From positions 1,751,444 to 1,815,443 of the forward strand of contig JABFRN010000001.1 in the NCBI GenBank assembly GCA_013141175.1: DNA of 64,000 nt, read 5' to 3'. This stretch comes from Lysobacter sp. (GTDB taxonomy: Bacteria; Pseudomonadota; Gammaproteobacteria; Xanthomonadales; Xanthomonadaceae). Shown here piece after piece: positions 53,259 to 61,579 of this stretch; position 1 is the first letter of the stretch, and each line of letters opens with the position of its first letter. Made by a program: the position numbers and the translations under genes. The notes beneath the pieces were generated by a model. That model saw only the letters and a list, made by a program, of their open reading frames with translations, had not been told where the DNA came from and did no database searches.

Positions 53259-53683
53259 TCGCACGCCACGCCATCGAAGCGATGATCCCGCACAAAGGCG
53301 GCATGTGCCTGTGGGACGAAGTGATCGACTGGGACGCGCAGCGCATCCGCCTGCGCACCCGCAGCCATCGCGACGCGGCGAACCCGCTGCGCCACGACGA
53401 ACGCTTGCGCGCGGTGCATCTGTGCGAATACGGCGCGCAGGCGATGGCGGTGCACGGTGGCCTGCGCGGCGCGGCGGCCGGCGGCGAGCCCAAGGTCGGT
53501 TTTCTGGTCGCGCTGCGCAATGTCGAACTGCGCGTCGCGCGCATCGACGATCTGACCGATGCGCTGGAATGCGAGGCGGAGCTGCTGGCGGAAAGCGAAG
53601 CGAGTCAGCAATATGCGTTCTGCATCGTGCATGCGGGGCAGACCGTCGCGGTAGGCCGTGCGGCGGTGATGTTGCAGGTCTGA
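53255..53683 (+). CDS. Hot-dog dehydratase partner (ApeP-like)
   Basis: A GTG at 53255 overlaps the exporter stop and opens a 142-residue hot-dog protein. IPHKGGMCLWDEVIDWD is the ApeP-type opening and VHLCEYGAQAMAVHGGL the central helix with a candidate catalytic Glu. It lacks the HFPG motif of the ApeI-like protein, which fits a two-subunit dehydratase. REP elements follow the stop. Confidence 0.85.
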   Translation: MIARHAIEAMIPHKGGMCLWDEVIDWDAQRIRLRTRSHRDAANPLRHDERLRAVHLCEYGAQAMAVHGGLRGAAAGGEPKVGFLVALRNVELRVARIDDLTDALECEAELLAESEASQQYAFCIVHAGQTVAVGRAAVMLQV

Positions 53684-53690
53684 ACCCCCG

Positions 53691-53765
53691 TGTAGGAGCG
53701 GCGCAAGCCGCGATTGGACGTGGCAAGTCTTGCTGCAATCAATCGCGGCTTGCGCCGCTCCTACA
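53691..53765. repeat. Inverted repeat, GTAGGAGCGGCGCAAGCC family
   Basis: Perfect 25-bp arms (53691-53715 and 53741-53765) around 25 bp. It is nearly identical to the element at 9583-9692. It sits between the ApeP-like and FabG-like genes in the same transcription direction. Confidence 0.92.
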
Positions 53766-53792
53766 GAAACTCGAAGAAGAGGAGAGTAACGA

Positions 53793-54527
53793 ATGTCGAA
53801 CACACCACCGCGTCGGGCACTCGTCACCGGCGGCAGCGGCGATCTCGGCGGCGCGATCTGCCGGCGGCTCGCGGCCGACGGCGCGCACGTCATCGTGCAT
53901 GCGAACGGCAATCCCGCGCGCGCCGAAGCGGTGCGTGACGTCATCCTCGCGAGCGGCGGTTCCGCGCAGGCGGTGGTGTTCGATGTCGCCGACGGCGACG
54001 CCACGCGCGCGGCGCTGAACGCGCTGCTCGAAGCCGGTCCGATCCAGATCGTGGTCAACAACGCCGGCATCCACGACGACGCGCCGATGGCGGGCATGCG
54101 CGAAGAGCAGTGGAAGCGCGTGATCGACGTGTCGCTGCACGGCTTCTTCCATGTCACCCAGCCGCTGCTGCTGCCGATGGCGCGCATGCGCTGGGGCCGC
54201 ATCGTCAGCATCTCGTCGGTGGCCGGCGTGCTCGGCAATCGCGGCCAGACCAATTACGCGGCAGCGAAAGCCGCGCTGCACGGGGCGACCAAATCGCTGG
54301 CCCGCGAAATGGCCAGTCGCGGCATCACCGCGAATGTGGTGGCGCCCGGCGTGATCGCCGGCGAGATGGCGCAACACGCGTTTCCGCCCGAACAGATCAA
54401 GCAGATGGTGCCCGCCGGCCGCGCCGGCACGCCGGAGGAAATCGCCGCGCTCGTGGGATTCCTGTGCGGCGGCGATGCCGGCTACATCAACGGCCAGGTG
54501 ATCGGGATCGATGGTGGGATGAGCTGA
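53793..54527 (+). CDS. 3-oxoacyl-ACP reductase, FabG-like (ApeQ-like)
   Basis: The 244-residue short-chain dehydrogenase has the NADP motif TGGSGDLGGA (12-21), NNAGI and the catalytic Ser..Tyr..Lys in SISSVAGVLGNRGQTNYAAAKAA. GAGGAGA precedes the ATG. It would reduce the keto group in each polyene cycle, between the ketosynthase and dehydratase steps. It is the last clear biosynthetic gene of the rightward arm. Confidence 0.92.
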   Translation: MSNTPPRRALVTGGSGDLGGAICRRLAADGAHVIVHANGNPARAEAVRDVILASGGSAQAVVFDVADGDATRAALNALLEAGPIQIVVNNAGIHDDAPMAGMREEQWKRVIDVSLHGFFHVTQPLLLPMARMRWGRIVSISSVAGVLGNRGQTNYAAAKAALHGATKSLAREMASRGITANVVAPGVIAGEMAQHAFPPEQIKQMVPAGRAGTPEEIAALVGFLCGGDAGYINGQVIGIDGGMS

Positions 54528-54580
54528 GGCGCGGTGCGCTGGATCCAGTGCGGTGAAATCCCCGGGCTGGCCGAACCGGG

Positions 54581-54630
54581 CGACTCGAATCCAGACTGCT
54601 CGAATCCAGACGACTCGAATCCAGACGGCA
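54581..54630. repeat. Second 15-bp tandem repeat
   Basis: Three to four units of 15 bp with the core TCGAATCCAGAC (for example GACTGCTCGAATCCA, GACGACTCGAATCCA) follow the FabG gene. Read on the minus strand the unit is TGGATTCGAGxxGTC, close to the TGGATCAAG core of the array at 11409-11468. Confidence 0.82.
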
Positions 54631-54712
54631 CGAAATTCAACGGTTCAAGACATAAACAACGATGTTTCCATTCCGGCCGCGCATGCGGTCGCCACTCAAG
54701 AGGTGAAAAGCA

Positions 54713-55309
54713 ATGCGCATTCAAACAGTGTTCGCCGCCGTCCTTCTGCTGGTCGCGGTACCGTTCGTCGATGCCGCGGAATTCAAGAAACCCGCAGAAG
54801 ACGCGAAGAACCCCGCGCCGACCGTCGCACTGGACACCTATCAGCGCTTCGAGATGGCGCCGGTCGCGATGGATGCGCCGTATGCCGGCCAGAAAGGCAA
54901 CGAAGTCGCGCGCGAATACCTGCAGGGCAATCTCGATGAACGCGTCGGTGCCGTGCTCAAGGCATGGAACGACAAACCGGCAGGCGATACGCCACGGACG
55001 TTGAAGATCGAACCGAAGATGACGCATGTCCGCTTCATTTCCGGCGGCAAGCGTTTCTTCGCGGGCGGCTTCGCCGGAAAGTCATGGGTCTATGTCACCA
55101 CGAAACTGACCGATACCCAGACCGGCGCCGTCGTGGGCGAGCCCGGCTTCTATCAGCAGGCCAACGCGATCGGCGCCGCCTGGACCTTCGGCACCACCGA
55201 CAAGACCATGCTGATCCGCATTTCCAGCATGCTCCGTGCGTATCTGCAAGAGAACTACGACAAGACGGTCGAAGTTCCGGTGATGGTCGCGCCTGAAGTC
55301 GAAGACTGA
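54713..55309 (+). CDS. Exported protein of unknown function in the pigment locus (DUF4410-like?)
   Basis: The 198-residue protein starts after GAGGTG and has a signal peptide (MRIQTVFAAVLLLVAVPFVD, cut after DAA). The mature domain (TLKIEPKMTHVRFISGGKRFF, AWTFGTTDKTMLIRISSMLRAYLQENYD) resembles periplasmic DUF4410-type proteins, but this is not certain. It lies between the two converging arms of the pigment locus, 185 bp after the FabG gene, and may simply be a neighbour. Confidence 0.65.
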   Translation: MRIQTVFAAVLLLVAVPFVDAAEFKKPAEDAKNPAPTVALDTYQRFEMAPVAMDAPYAGQKGNEVAREYLQGNLDERVGAVLKAWNDKPAGDTPRTLKIEPKMTHVRFISGGKRFFAGGFAGKSWVYVTTKLTDTQTGAVVGEPGFYQQANAIGAAWTFGTTDKTMLIRISSMLRAYLQENYDKTVEVPVMVAPEVED

Positions 55310-55380
55310 CATCGTTTCCGCAGGCAGTCGCCACGAGGGCCGCAGACGCGGCCCTCGTCGTGTTCGTCGTCGAGACCGCG

Positions 55381-57072
55381 TTACGCCGCAGTGGCGTACC
55401 AGTTCGACGCCAGCAACGGCTCGACCGTGACGCCTTGCATCAGAGCGGCCATGCCGCAGTCGTCGATATCGGGATGCGATGCGCGCGCGCGCATCCATAT
55501 CTCGGATGCCAGCCATTCCATGCGAGAAACGTTGTCGCGGATCCGCTGCTCGAAGGCGGCATTGTCGAGCGCATCGTGCAGTGCGCGGTTCATCTCGTGG
55601 AACCAGTCGATGCTGAACTGGTCGAGCAGGCGTCCGTCGAGGGTCGCGGGATCCGGCGGATCCGCGGCGCGGTTGCGCTCGCCCCAGGTCCGCAGCAGCG
55701 ACTGCATCGCCAGGTTCAGATCGCGCCCGCGCTCGAACTCCGGACGCAGCCGTCCAAGCAGCGCGATCTCGGTCAGCTTGTCGCCGCAGAACAGCGGCGC
55801 CAGCAGCGACCAGTAGTAGGTGTAGTCCCAGATCACCTTCACCGGCATCACCTGCGCGTCGCCGAACAGCGGGTACTGGCCGCGATACAGCGTCATCGTG
55901 TTCTCGAAAAACCCGAAGTGCAGCTGCTGGTAGATGTCGACGTACGCGCCGAAGGACCTGCCGCCGCGGTCCTTGTCGATCAGATCGCAGATCAGGGTGT
56001 TGGAGATGGCGATGAAATCGCTGCCCGGCGAATAGAACGGGTCGGGAAACAGGCCGGCCTCACCGGTCAGCGCCCAGCGATCGTTGCTGAACAGCTGTTT
56101 GCAGCCGTGCGAGAAATGGCGCAGGAACAGGAAATCCTGCAGCCGATGCTCCGGCGCGTCGAGCGCTTCGGCGATCCTCGGCTGGTGCTCGCGCAGCCAG
56201 GCCATGGCTTTTTCGTGGGTGTTCATCGTCTCCAGCGGATGCATCGCCGCGTCGCAGACGATGCCCAGCGAGTGCGCGCCGGACGACAGCGGAATCAGCC
56301 AGAACCAGTAACCGGGGCCGCACATGTGGTTGGTCGAGCGCCAGCGGTCCGGTGGCGTGCAGCGCGCCAGCCAGTCGGCATCGTCCGACCACAGTTTCGG
56401 ATCGACGATGCCGTCGACGCGCCACCACACCGCATTGGCATCGTGGATTTCCGGCGCGGCCAGGTCGAATTTGCGTTTGAGCAGGCCGGCGCGACCGCTG
56501 GCATCGACGACCCAGCGCGCCGCTGCGGTGCGGGTGTCGCCATCGCGCTCGAAGGTGATCGCATGCGGCTCGCCGCTGTCGCTCATGGCCAGACCGCGCA
56601 CGGCCGTGCCGTCGTGGAAGCGCACGCCGAGCCGTTGCGCCTCCTCGCCGAGGAAATTCTCGAAACGGCCGCGATCGATCTGCCAAGAGGGCGTCGGCAG
56701 GAGCCGGCTGACCCCGAGTTCGGTGCAGCGGTCGATGTCGCGACGTCCTTCGCTGAAGAAGAAGCGGAAACCGAATTTGCGGATGTGTTCCTTGTCGAGG
56801 TGTTCGCGCAGGCCGAGCACGTTGGCGAAGTAGTGCGCGCCGATCTCGACCGTGGATTCGCCGACCTTGAACGCCGCTTCCGGCACCGGATGCGCGCGGC
56901 GTTCGAGCACGACGACGTCGATGTCCGGATCGCGACGCTTGAGCTGGATCGCGAGCGTGAGTCCGGCCAGACCGCCGCCGAGGACGACAACATCGTGGAT
57001 AACGGCACCGTGGATAACGACATCGTGCGTGACGACATCGGGCGAGGCGTTCGCGCTGCGGCTGGAAGGCAT
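55381..57072 (-). CDS. Flavin-dependent halogenase-like FAD oxidoreductase
   Basis: The 563-residue protein has an FAD-binding GGGLAG at 32-37, then AAFKVGEST with Lys69 (the position of the halogenase catalytic Lys), WFWLIP at 256-261 (the WxWxIP halogenase motif) and FPDPFYSPGSDF (FAD/halide region). All hallmarks of tryptophan-halogenase-type enzymes are therefore visible. Xanthomonadins are brominated, so halogenation of the aryl head is likely but not shown. The N-terminal 30 residues (HDVVIHGAVIHDVVV) are repetitive in DNA, so the true start may be further in. Confidence 0.85.
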   Translation of the reverse strand: MPSSRSANASPDVVTHDVVIHGAVIHDVVVLGGGLAGLTLAIQLKRRDPDIDVVVLERRAHPVPEAAFKVGESTVEIGAHYFANVLGLREHLDKEHIRKFGFRFFFSEGRRDIDRCTELGVSRLLPTPSWQIDRGRFENFLGEEAQRLGVRFHDGTAVRGLAMSDSGEPHAITFERDGDTRTAAARWVVDASGRAGLLKRKFDLAAPEIHDANAVWWRVDGIVDPKLWSDDADWLARCTPPDRWRSTNHMCGPGYWFWLIPLSSGAHSLGIVCDAAMHPLETMNTHEKAMAWLREHQPRIAEALDAPEHRLQDFLFLRHFSHGCKQLFSNDRWALTGEAGLFPDPFYSPGSDFIAISNTLICDLIDKDRGGRSFGAYVDIYQQLHFGFFENTMTLYRGQYPLFGDAQVMPVKVIWDYTYYWSLLAPLFCGDKLTEIALLGRLRPEFERGRDLNLAMQSLLRTWGERNRAADPPDPATLDGRLLDQFSIDWFHEMNRALHDALDNAAFEQRIRDNVSRMEWLASEIWMRARASHPDIDDCGMAALMQGVTVEPLLASNWYATAA

Positions 57073-57077
57073 GTCGG

Positions 57078-57902
57078 TCACTCGCGGTGGGCGGTGGTGA
57101 ATTCGCCGCTGGGGTCGTCGATCATCGGCGGATTGGCGCGCGCGCGCCGGTATTCGCGGATCACGTGGCCATGGCGCCAGACCTGCGCCACGACATGCGA
57201 CGTGATCGCGTACAGGTCGCGGAACAGGCGGAAATGACTCTTGCGGAAGGCCTGCGGTGCGTCCGCAGTCTGGTAACGGGTTTCGATCGGAACGCCGACC
57301 ACGCGCGCGCCTGCGCGGCGTGCGGCCGAGATCAGCAGTTGCGCTTCGAAGACGAAACCTTCGCCGGGAACATCGTGCAGGGTGAAGACGGATGCCGGAT
57401 ACAGGCGCTGGCCGCTCTGCGTGTCGCGGACCCGGAAGCCGCAGCCCCAGGCGATGCCCCAGTCGCCGAAATCGTTGCCGATCCGGCGGTACAGCGGCTG
57501 CGAAGCGCGCTTGCGCAGGCGCGCGCCGATGATCACGCAGCCGGGATGACGGTTGGCGGCGGCGATCAGTCGCGGGATGTCGCTGGCCGCATGCTGGCCA
57601 TCGCCGTCGATGGTGGTGACCGCGGCCATTCCCAGCCGTTCCGCTTCGCGGAAGCCGTCGCGCAGGCTCGCGCCCTTGCCCATGCGTTGCGGGTGGCGCA
57701 GCAGGGTGATCGGCAGGTCGGCGATCTTCGCGGCGGTGTCGTCGTCGGAGCCATCGTCGATCACGATCACGCGGTCGCATTCGCCCAGCGCGCCCTCCAC
57801 CACTTCGCGGATGCGCAGCGCTTCGTTGAGCGCGGGAATCACCACCGCCACATTGGTTCGATCGAAGACGACAGTCTTGTCCAGCATCGCGGCCTCATCC
57901 AT
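57078..57902 (-). CDS. GT2 glycosyltransferase of the pigment locus
   Basis: The 274-residue enzyme has NVAVVIPALNEALRI, VIVIDDGSDDDT and the metal-binding TIDGDGQHAASD, the DPM/ALG5-like GT2 core, with IGARLRKRASQPLYRRIGND and DTQSGQRLYP further on. No membrane helices are seen. Its ATG overlaps the end of the ketosynthase-like gene by 8 bp. It could add a sugar to the polyene or its lipid anchor, as GT2 genes in related loci are thought to do. Confidence 0.87.
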   Translation of the reverse strand: MDEAAMLDKTVVFDRTNVAVVIPALNEALRIREVVEGALGECDRVIVIDDGSDDDTAAKIADLPITLLRHPQRMGKGASLRDGFREAERLGMAAVTTIDGDGQHAASDIPRLIAAANRHPGCVIIGARLRKRASQPLYRRIGNDFGDWGIAWGCGFRVRDTQSGQRLYPASVFTLHDVPGEGFVFEAQLLISAARRAGARVVGVPIETRYQTADAPQAFRKSHFRLFRDLYAITSHVVAQVWRHGHVIREYRRARANPPMIDDPSGEFTTAHRE

Positions 57903-58686
57903 AAGCGATCTCCACCGACATCACGCGCCCGGGGCCGGCATGCAGCGTCGCCTGTGCGGTGCCTGCGGCCAGCGCATCGAACAGCGGCAGCATCGGCGCC
58001 ATCGGATTGGTGCCGGCATGGCGGCCGAGCGTGCCCGGCGTATCGGCCTCGCCATCGCCCAGTCGCACCGAGATGCACGGGCCGTTGCCGCTGCGCGACA
58101 ACAGCAGCGCGCCGCCGAGCAGTCCGCTGCAGTCGTGCACCGATCGCAGCGGGCCGGTCGCACCGGTGTCGTAACCGACCAGCAGCACCGCTTCGGCGCC
58201 GGCCTCGAGTTGCATCAGCGCTTCGAGCAGGCCTTCGGCGAAACTGGCGTCGTAGGCGCTGATCGCGGTCGCGGCCTGCATGCAGTGCGCGCCGATCGTC
58301 CAGTAGCCGGCGGCGGCGTTGTGCACCGAGTTGTGGAACCTGGTCGGCGAGATCGCGGAGGGATCGCTGGCGAGCATGGCGCACATGTAATCGGTGATCG
58401 ACAGATCGCCGTGGGTCGAGGTGAACACCGACGGCAGCGTCGCCGGGTCGCGACCTGCGTCCGTGCATGCGGCCAGCGCAACGTCGAGCGCGACCGCCAC
58501 CGATTCCGGCGCGCGTCGGCGTTCGTTCGGCGGCAGCAGCTGCGGCGCGGGTTTGGTGGCGACGCCTTCGGGCATCGTACCGGTAGCGACGAAATCGCGC
58601 GCGTGCTGCCACGACGGCAGGCCGTTGTTCCAGTAGCCGACGCTTTCGATGGTGGCGGTGAGCGGGTTCACGTCAGCGCTCTCCAT
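57895..58686 (-). CDS. Ketosynthase-like chain-length-factor homologue (ApeC-like)
   Basis: The 263-residue protein is a short ketosynthase-like protein (beta-ketoacyl synthase-like N-terminal domain). FTSTHGDLSITDYMCAML and HNSVHNAAAGYWTIG are the family hallmarks. It has no active-site Cys-Ser-Ser and no second His, so it is unlikely to condense by itself; ApeC acts as a chain-length factor for the ApeO ketosynthase. The start at 58686 overlaps the upstream gene by 14 bp; a GTG at 58671 just after its stop is an alternative. Confidence 0.85.
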   Translation of the reverse strand: MESADVNPLTATIESVGYWNNGLPSWQHARDFVATGTMPEGVATKPAPQLLPPNERRRAPESVAVALDVALAACTDAGRDPATLPSVFTSTHGDLSITDYMCAMLASDPSAISPTRFHNSVHNAAAGYWTIGAHCMQAATAISAYDASFAEGLLEALMQLEAGAEAVLLVGYDTGATGPLRSVHDCSGLLGGALLLSRSGNGPCISVRLGDGEADTPGTLGRHAGTNPMAPMLPLFDALAAGTAQATLHAGPGRVMSVEIAYG

Positions 58687-59902
58687 GCGATCCGTGCCCG
58701 AACACCAGCGACGCATTGTTGCCGCCGAAGCCGAAGGAATTGTTCATCGCGTAGCGGATGTCGCGTTCGACGTCGTCGAAGCGGATCTGCGGACCGCAGG
58801 CGGGATCGCGCTGCGGTTCGCCGGCGTGGAGCATGCCGGGCAGCAGCCCGCTTTCCAATGCGATCAGCGCGAACACCGATTCGACGATGCCGGCCGCGCC
58901 GAGCGTGTGCCCGACCCAGCCTTTGGTGGAACTGGCATGCAGCGCGTCGCCGAACAGGCTGCGCACCGCGAGCGCTTCGGCGCTGTCGTTCGCGGGCGTG
59001 GCGGTGCCGTGCAGATTCAGATAACCGACATCGTCGGCCAGGATGCCCGCGCGCGCGATCGCATCGACCATCGCCAGCCGTGCGCCGAGGCCTTCCGGAT
59101 GCGGCGACGACATGTGGTGCGCATCGCTGCTTTCGCCGTAACCGCACAGTCGCGGCGCAGGGTCGTGCGCATCGTCGATGCGTTCGAGCAGCGCATAGCC
59201 GCCGGCTTCGCCCAGCGACAGACCGTCGCGACGCGCATCGAACGGCAGACAGGGATGCCTGGACACCAGTCCAAGCGCGTTGAAACCGAACAGCACGCTG
59301 CCGCAGAGCGTATCGACGCCGCCGACCAGCGCGGCGTCGACCACGCCGGCATGGATCAGCCGCGCCGCCTGCGCGAAGACTTTCGCGCTCGACGAGCATG
59401 CCGTGGCCACGGTCACACACGGTCCACGCAGCCCGGTCGCGCGCTGCAGGAAATGACCCAGCGAATGCGGCGTATGCAGCAGCGGTTCGCGCAGATCGAT
59501 CGGAAAGGCGTCGCCATCGAGACGCGTATAGGCTTCCTCGCTGGCGCCGATGCTCGACGTCGATGTGCCGATGACGATCGCGACGCGTTCGGCGCCGTGG
59601 CGCGTGCGCAACGCGGCGATGCCGTCGAGGATGCCGTCCTGCCGCAATGCCAGCCAGGCGAGGCGATGGTTGCGGCAGTCGAAGGGTGCAAGCTCCGACG
59701 GCAGGACCACGTCTTCCACGCCATCGACGCGACCGATCCAGGTGTCGAGCCGCGCGTCGGCGCTGGCGCCATCGCCGAAATCGTTGCGGCGCAGGCCGCT
59801 GCGCCGCGCATGCAGCGCTTCGGCCTGGGCCTCGCGGCCGTGGCCCAGCGCAGTGGTGGCGGTGTAGGCGCGGATCGCGACCGGCGGCATCCGGGGCGGC
59901 AT
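58673..59902 (-). CDS. 3-oxoacyl-ACP synthase (FabF/ApeO-like)
   Basis: The 409-residue ketosynthase has the full catalytic triad: Cys169 in VTVATACSSSAK, His298 in LNLHGTATPAND and His332 in STKGWVGHTLGAAG. NNSFGFGGNNASLVFG closes the fold. With the ApeC-like protein it would extend the chain. The first gene of the leftward arm. ATG 59902 was chosen because the fold starts within 20 residues; GTG 59950 and ATG 59890 are alternatives. Confidence 0.9.
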   Translation of the reverse strand: MPPRMPPVAIRAYTATTALGHGREAQAEALHARRSGLRRNDFGDGASADARLDTWIGRVDGVEDVVLPSELAPFDCRNHRLAWLALRQDGILDGIAALRTRHGAERVAIVIGTSTSSIGASEEAYTRLDGDAFPIDLREPLLHTPHSLGHFLQRATGLRGPCVTVATACSSSAKVFAQAARLIHAGVVDAALVGGVDTLCGSVLFGFNALGLVSRHPCLPFDARRDGLSLGEAGGYALLERIDDAHDPAPRLCGYGESSDAHHMSSPHPEGLGARLAMVDAIARAGILADDVGYLNLHGTATPANDSAEALAVRSLFGDALHASSTKGWVGHTLGAAGIVESVFALIALESGLLPGMLHAGEPQRDPACGPQIRFDDVERDIRYAMNNSFGFGGNNASLVFGHGSHGER

Positions 59903-60148
59903 GGTTCGAGCCGGCGTCGTTGGAGAAGGAGATATCGTTGCGGAGGACACCGCGTCGCTCGGAATCGGAACAGCCCCGGATTATAGCGATCCACCCGTAA
60001 TCCCGGCGCCGGGCCGTTCAGGCAACAGCATCCCCGATGGTCCGGGCGTGCGGAATCCACCTCCGCAGCCCCCCGGCGCGGTCGACGTCAGGGGCGATCC
60101 GGTTCCCGGCATTAGAATGCAGGCTCCGCCGATCACCGGATCTCCGCC

Positions 60149-61573
60149 ATGAAGACGCCTGCGGTATTCATTCTGCTTGGCATCGTCCTTCCAGCGGCCA
60201 TGTCGCCCGCGCACGCGCAGCGCGTCTCCGTCGCCGCGCAGCAACAGGCACAGCGCGATGGCGAGGTCCGCGCGTTCGTGATGCTGCGCGACCAGACCGT
60301 GGGCACACGACCCGGGGCGAACGGGGCGGCGATGAAGCGCGAGTCCATGCCGAAGCTGCATCCACGGGTGCGCGGCGATGTCGACGCGGTGCTTTCCACC
60401 TTGCCCCTGCGCGCGCGTGGCCGCGTCGTGCGTCGTTTCGAGCGCGTGCCGGCGTTCGTGCTGCAGGCGGACGCGGCGACGCTGGCGGCCTTGAACCGCA
60501 ACCCGCGCGTGCTGCGGGTCGATCTGGATGTCGGCGGTTCCGGCCATGCGGTCGTGCCGGACGAATCGTCGGTGTTGAATCAGGTGCACCAGCTCGCGGC
60601 GCTCGGTGTCGGCGGCGCGGGGATGAAGGTCGGCATCGTCGATACCGGCATCGATACCGACCACATCGATCTGCGCGCGCGGATCGTCGGCCAGCAGTGC
60701 TTCTGCACCGTCGGCGCAGGCTGTTGTCCGGACGGCGGCAGCAGCCAGTCCGGCGCAGGCGCCGCAGAGGACGACCAGGGCCACGGGACCAATGTGGCCG
60801 GCATCATCGGCGGCGACGGCACGGTCGCGCCGCGCGGCGCATTGCCCATGGCGAGTCTGGTCGCGGTGAAAGTGATCGACCGCAACAACCGCTTCAATTC
60901 GACATCGGATGTGGTCGCTGCACTGGATTGGTTGGCCACGCAGCATCCGGACATCGACGCGGTCAATCTCAGCCTGGGCACGGATACGCTGTTCGCAGGC
61001 GACTGCGACAACAGCGCCGCATGGACCCAGGCGCTTGCGGTCGCGGTGGCGAATCTCAACGCCCTCGGCGCGGTGGTCACGGCGTCGTCGGGCAACCAGG
61101 GCAATCCCACCGGCATGAGCGCACCGGCCTGCATCCGCAACGTGGTGTCGAACGCGGCCACGTGGGATTTTTCCGGCGGCGCGACCACCTTCCTCGGCTG
61201 CACCGAAAGCGCCACCGCGCCCCGGCAACCCACATGCTTCTCGAACCGCAGCATCACCACCGACTTGTACGCCGCTGGCGCCTTCGTGCGTGCGCCCGGC
61301 TTCAATGGCGGCACCTCGAATTTCGGCGGCACATCGCAGGGAGCGCCGATGGTCGCGGCCTGCGCCGCTGCCTTGAAACAGGCCGCACCCGCCAGCACGG
61401 TCACGCAGCGGATGACCGCGATGACGCTCTCGCCCACGCATATCCAGGACACCGCGACCGGGCGCAGCTATCCGTTCCTGGATTGTCGCGATGCCATGAA
61501 GCTGCTCAATCCCGCGATGTTCGAGCCGATACCGGCCAGCGGTGCACGGCCCCGGATCCGTCCACGCACTTGA
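60149..61573 (+). CDS. Exported subtilisin-like serine protease (S8 family)
   Basis: The 474-residue protease has a signal peptide (MKTPAVFILLGIVLPAAMS, cut after AHA), a propeptide-like segment to about residue 135 and an S8 domain with the triad Asp165 (VGIVDTGIDTDH), His212 (DDQGHGTNVAG) and Ser396 (GGTSQGAPM), plus the oxyanion Asn in SSGNQGNP. Cys-rich loops (QCFCTVGAGCC) could form disulfides. The DUF1176 gene starts 6 bp after its stop. Confidence 0.93.
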   Translation: MKTPAVFILLGIVLPAAMSPAHAQRVSVAAQQQAQRDGEVRAFVMLRDQTVGTRPGANGAAMKRESMPKLHPRVRGDVDAVLSTLPLRARGRVVRRFERVPAFVLQADAATLAALNRNPRVLRVDLDVGGSGHAVVPDESSVLNQVHQLAALGVGGAGMKVGIVDTGIDTDHIDLRARIVGQQCFCTVGAGCCPDGGSSQSGAGAAEDDQGHGTNVAGIIGGDGTVAPRGALPMASLVAVKVIDRNNRFNSTSDVVAALDWLATQHPDIDAVNLSLGTDTLFAGDCDNSAAWTQALAVAVANLNALGAVVTASSGNQGNPTGMSAPACIRNVVSNAATWDFSGGATTFLGCTESATAPRQPTCFSNRSITTDLYAAGAFVRAPGFNGGTSNFGGTSQGAPMVAACAAALKQAAPASTVTQRMTAMTLSPTHIQDTATGRSYPFLDCRDAMKLLNPAMFEPIPASGARPRIRPRT

Positions 61574-61579
61574 TACGAC

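Noticed and set aside
54713-55309. Assignment of the exported protein as a pigment-biosynthesis enzyme
   Set aside because: Nothing in its sequence shows an enzyme; only its position between the two arms suggests a link.
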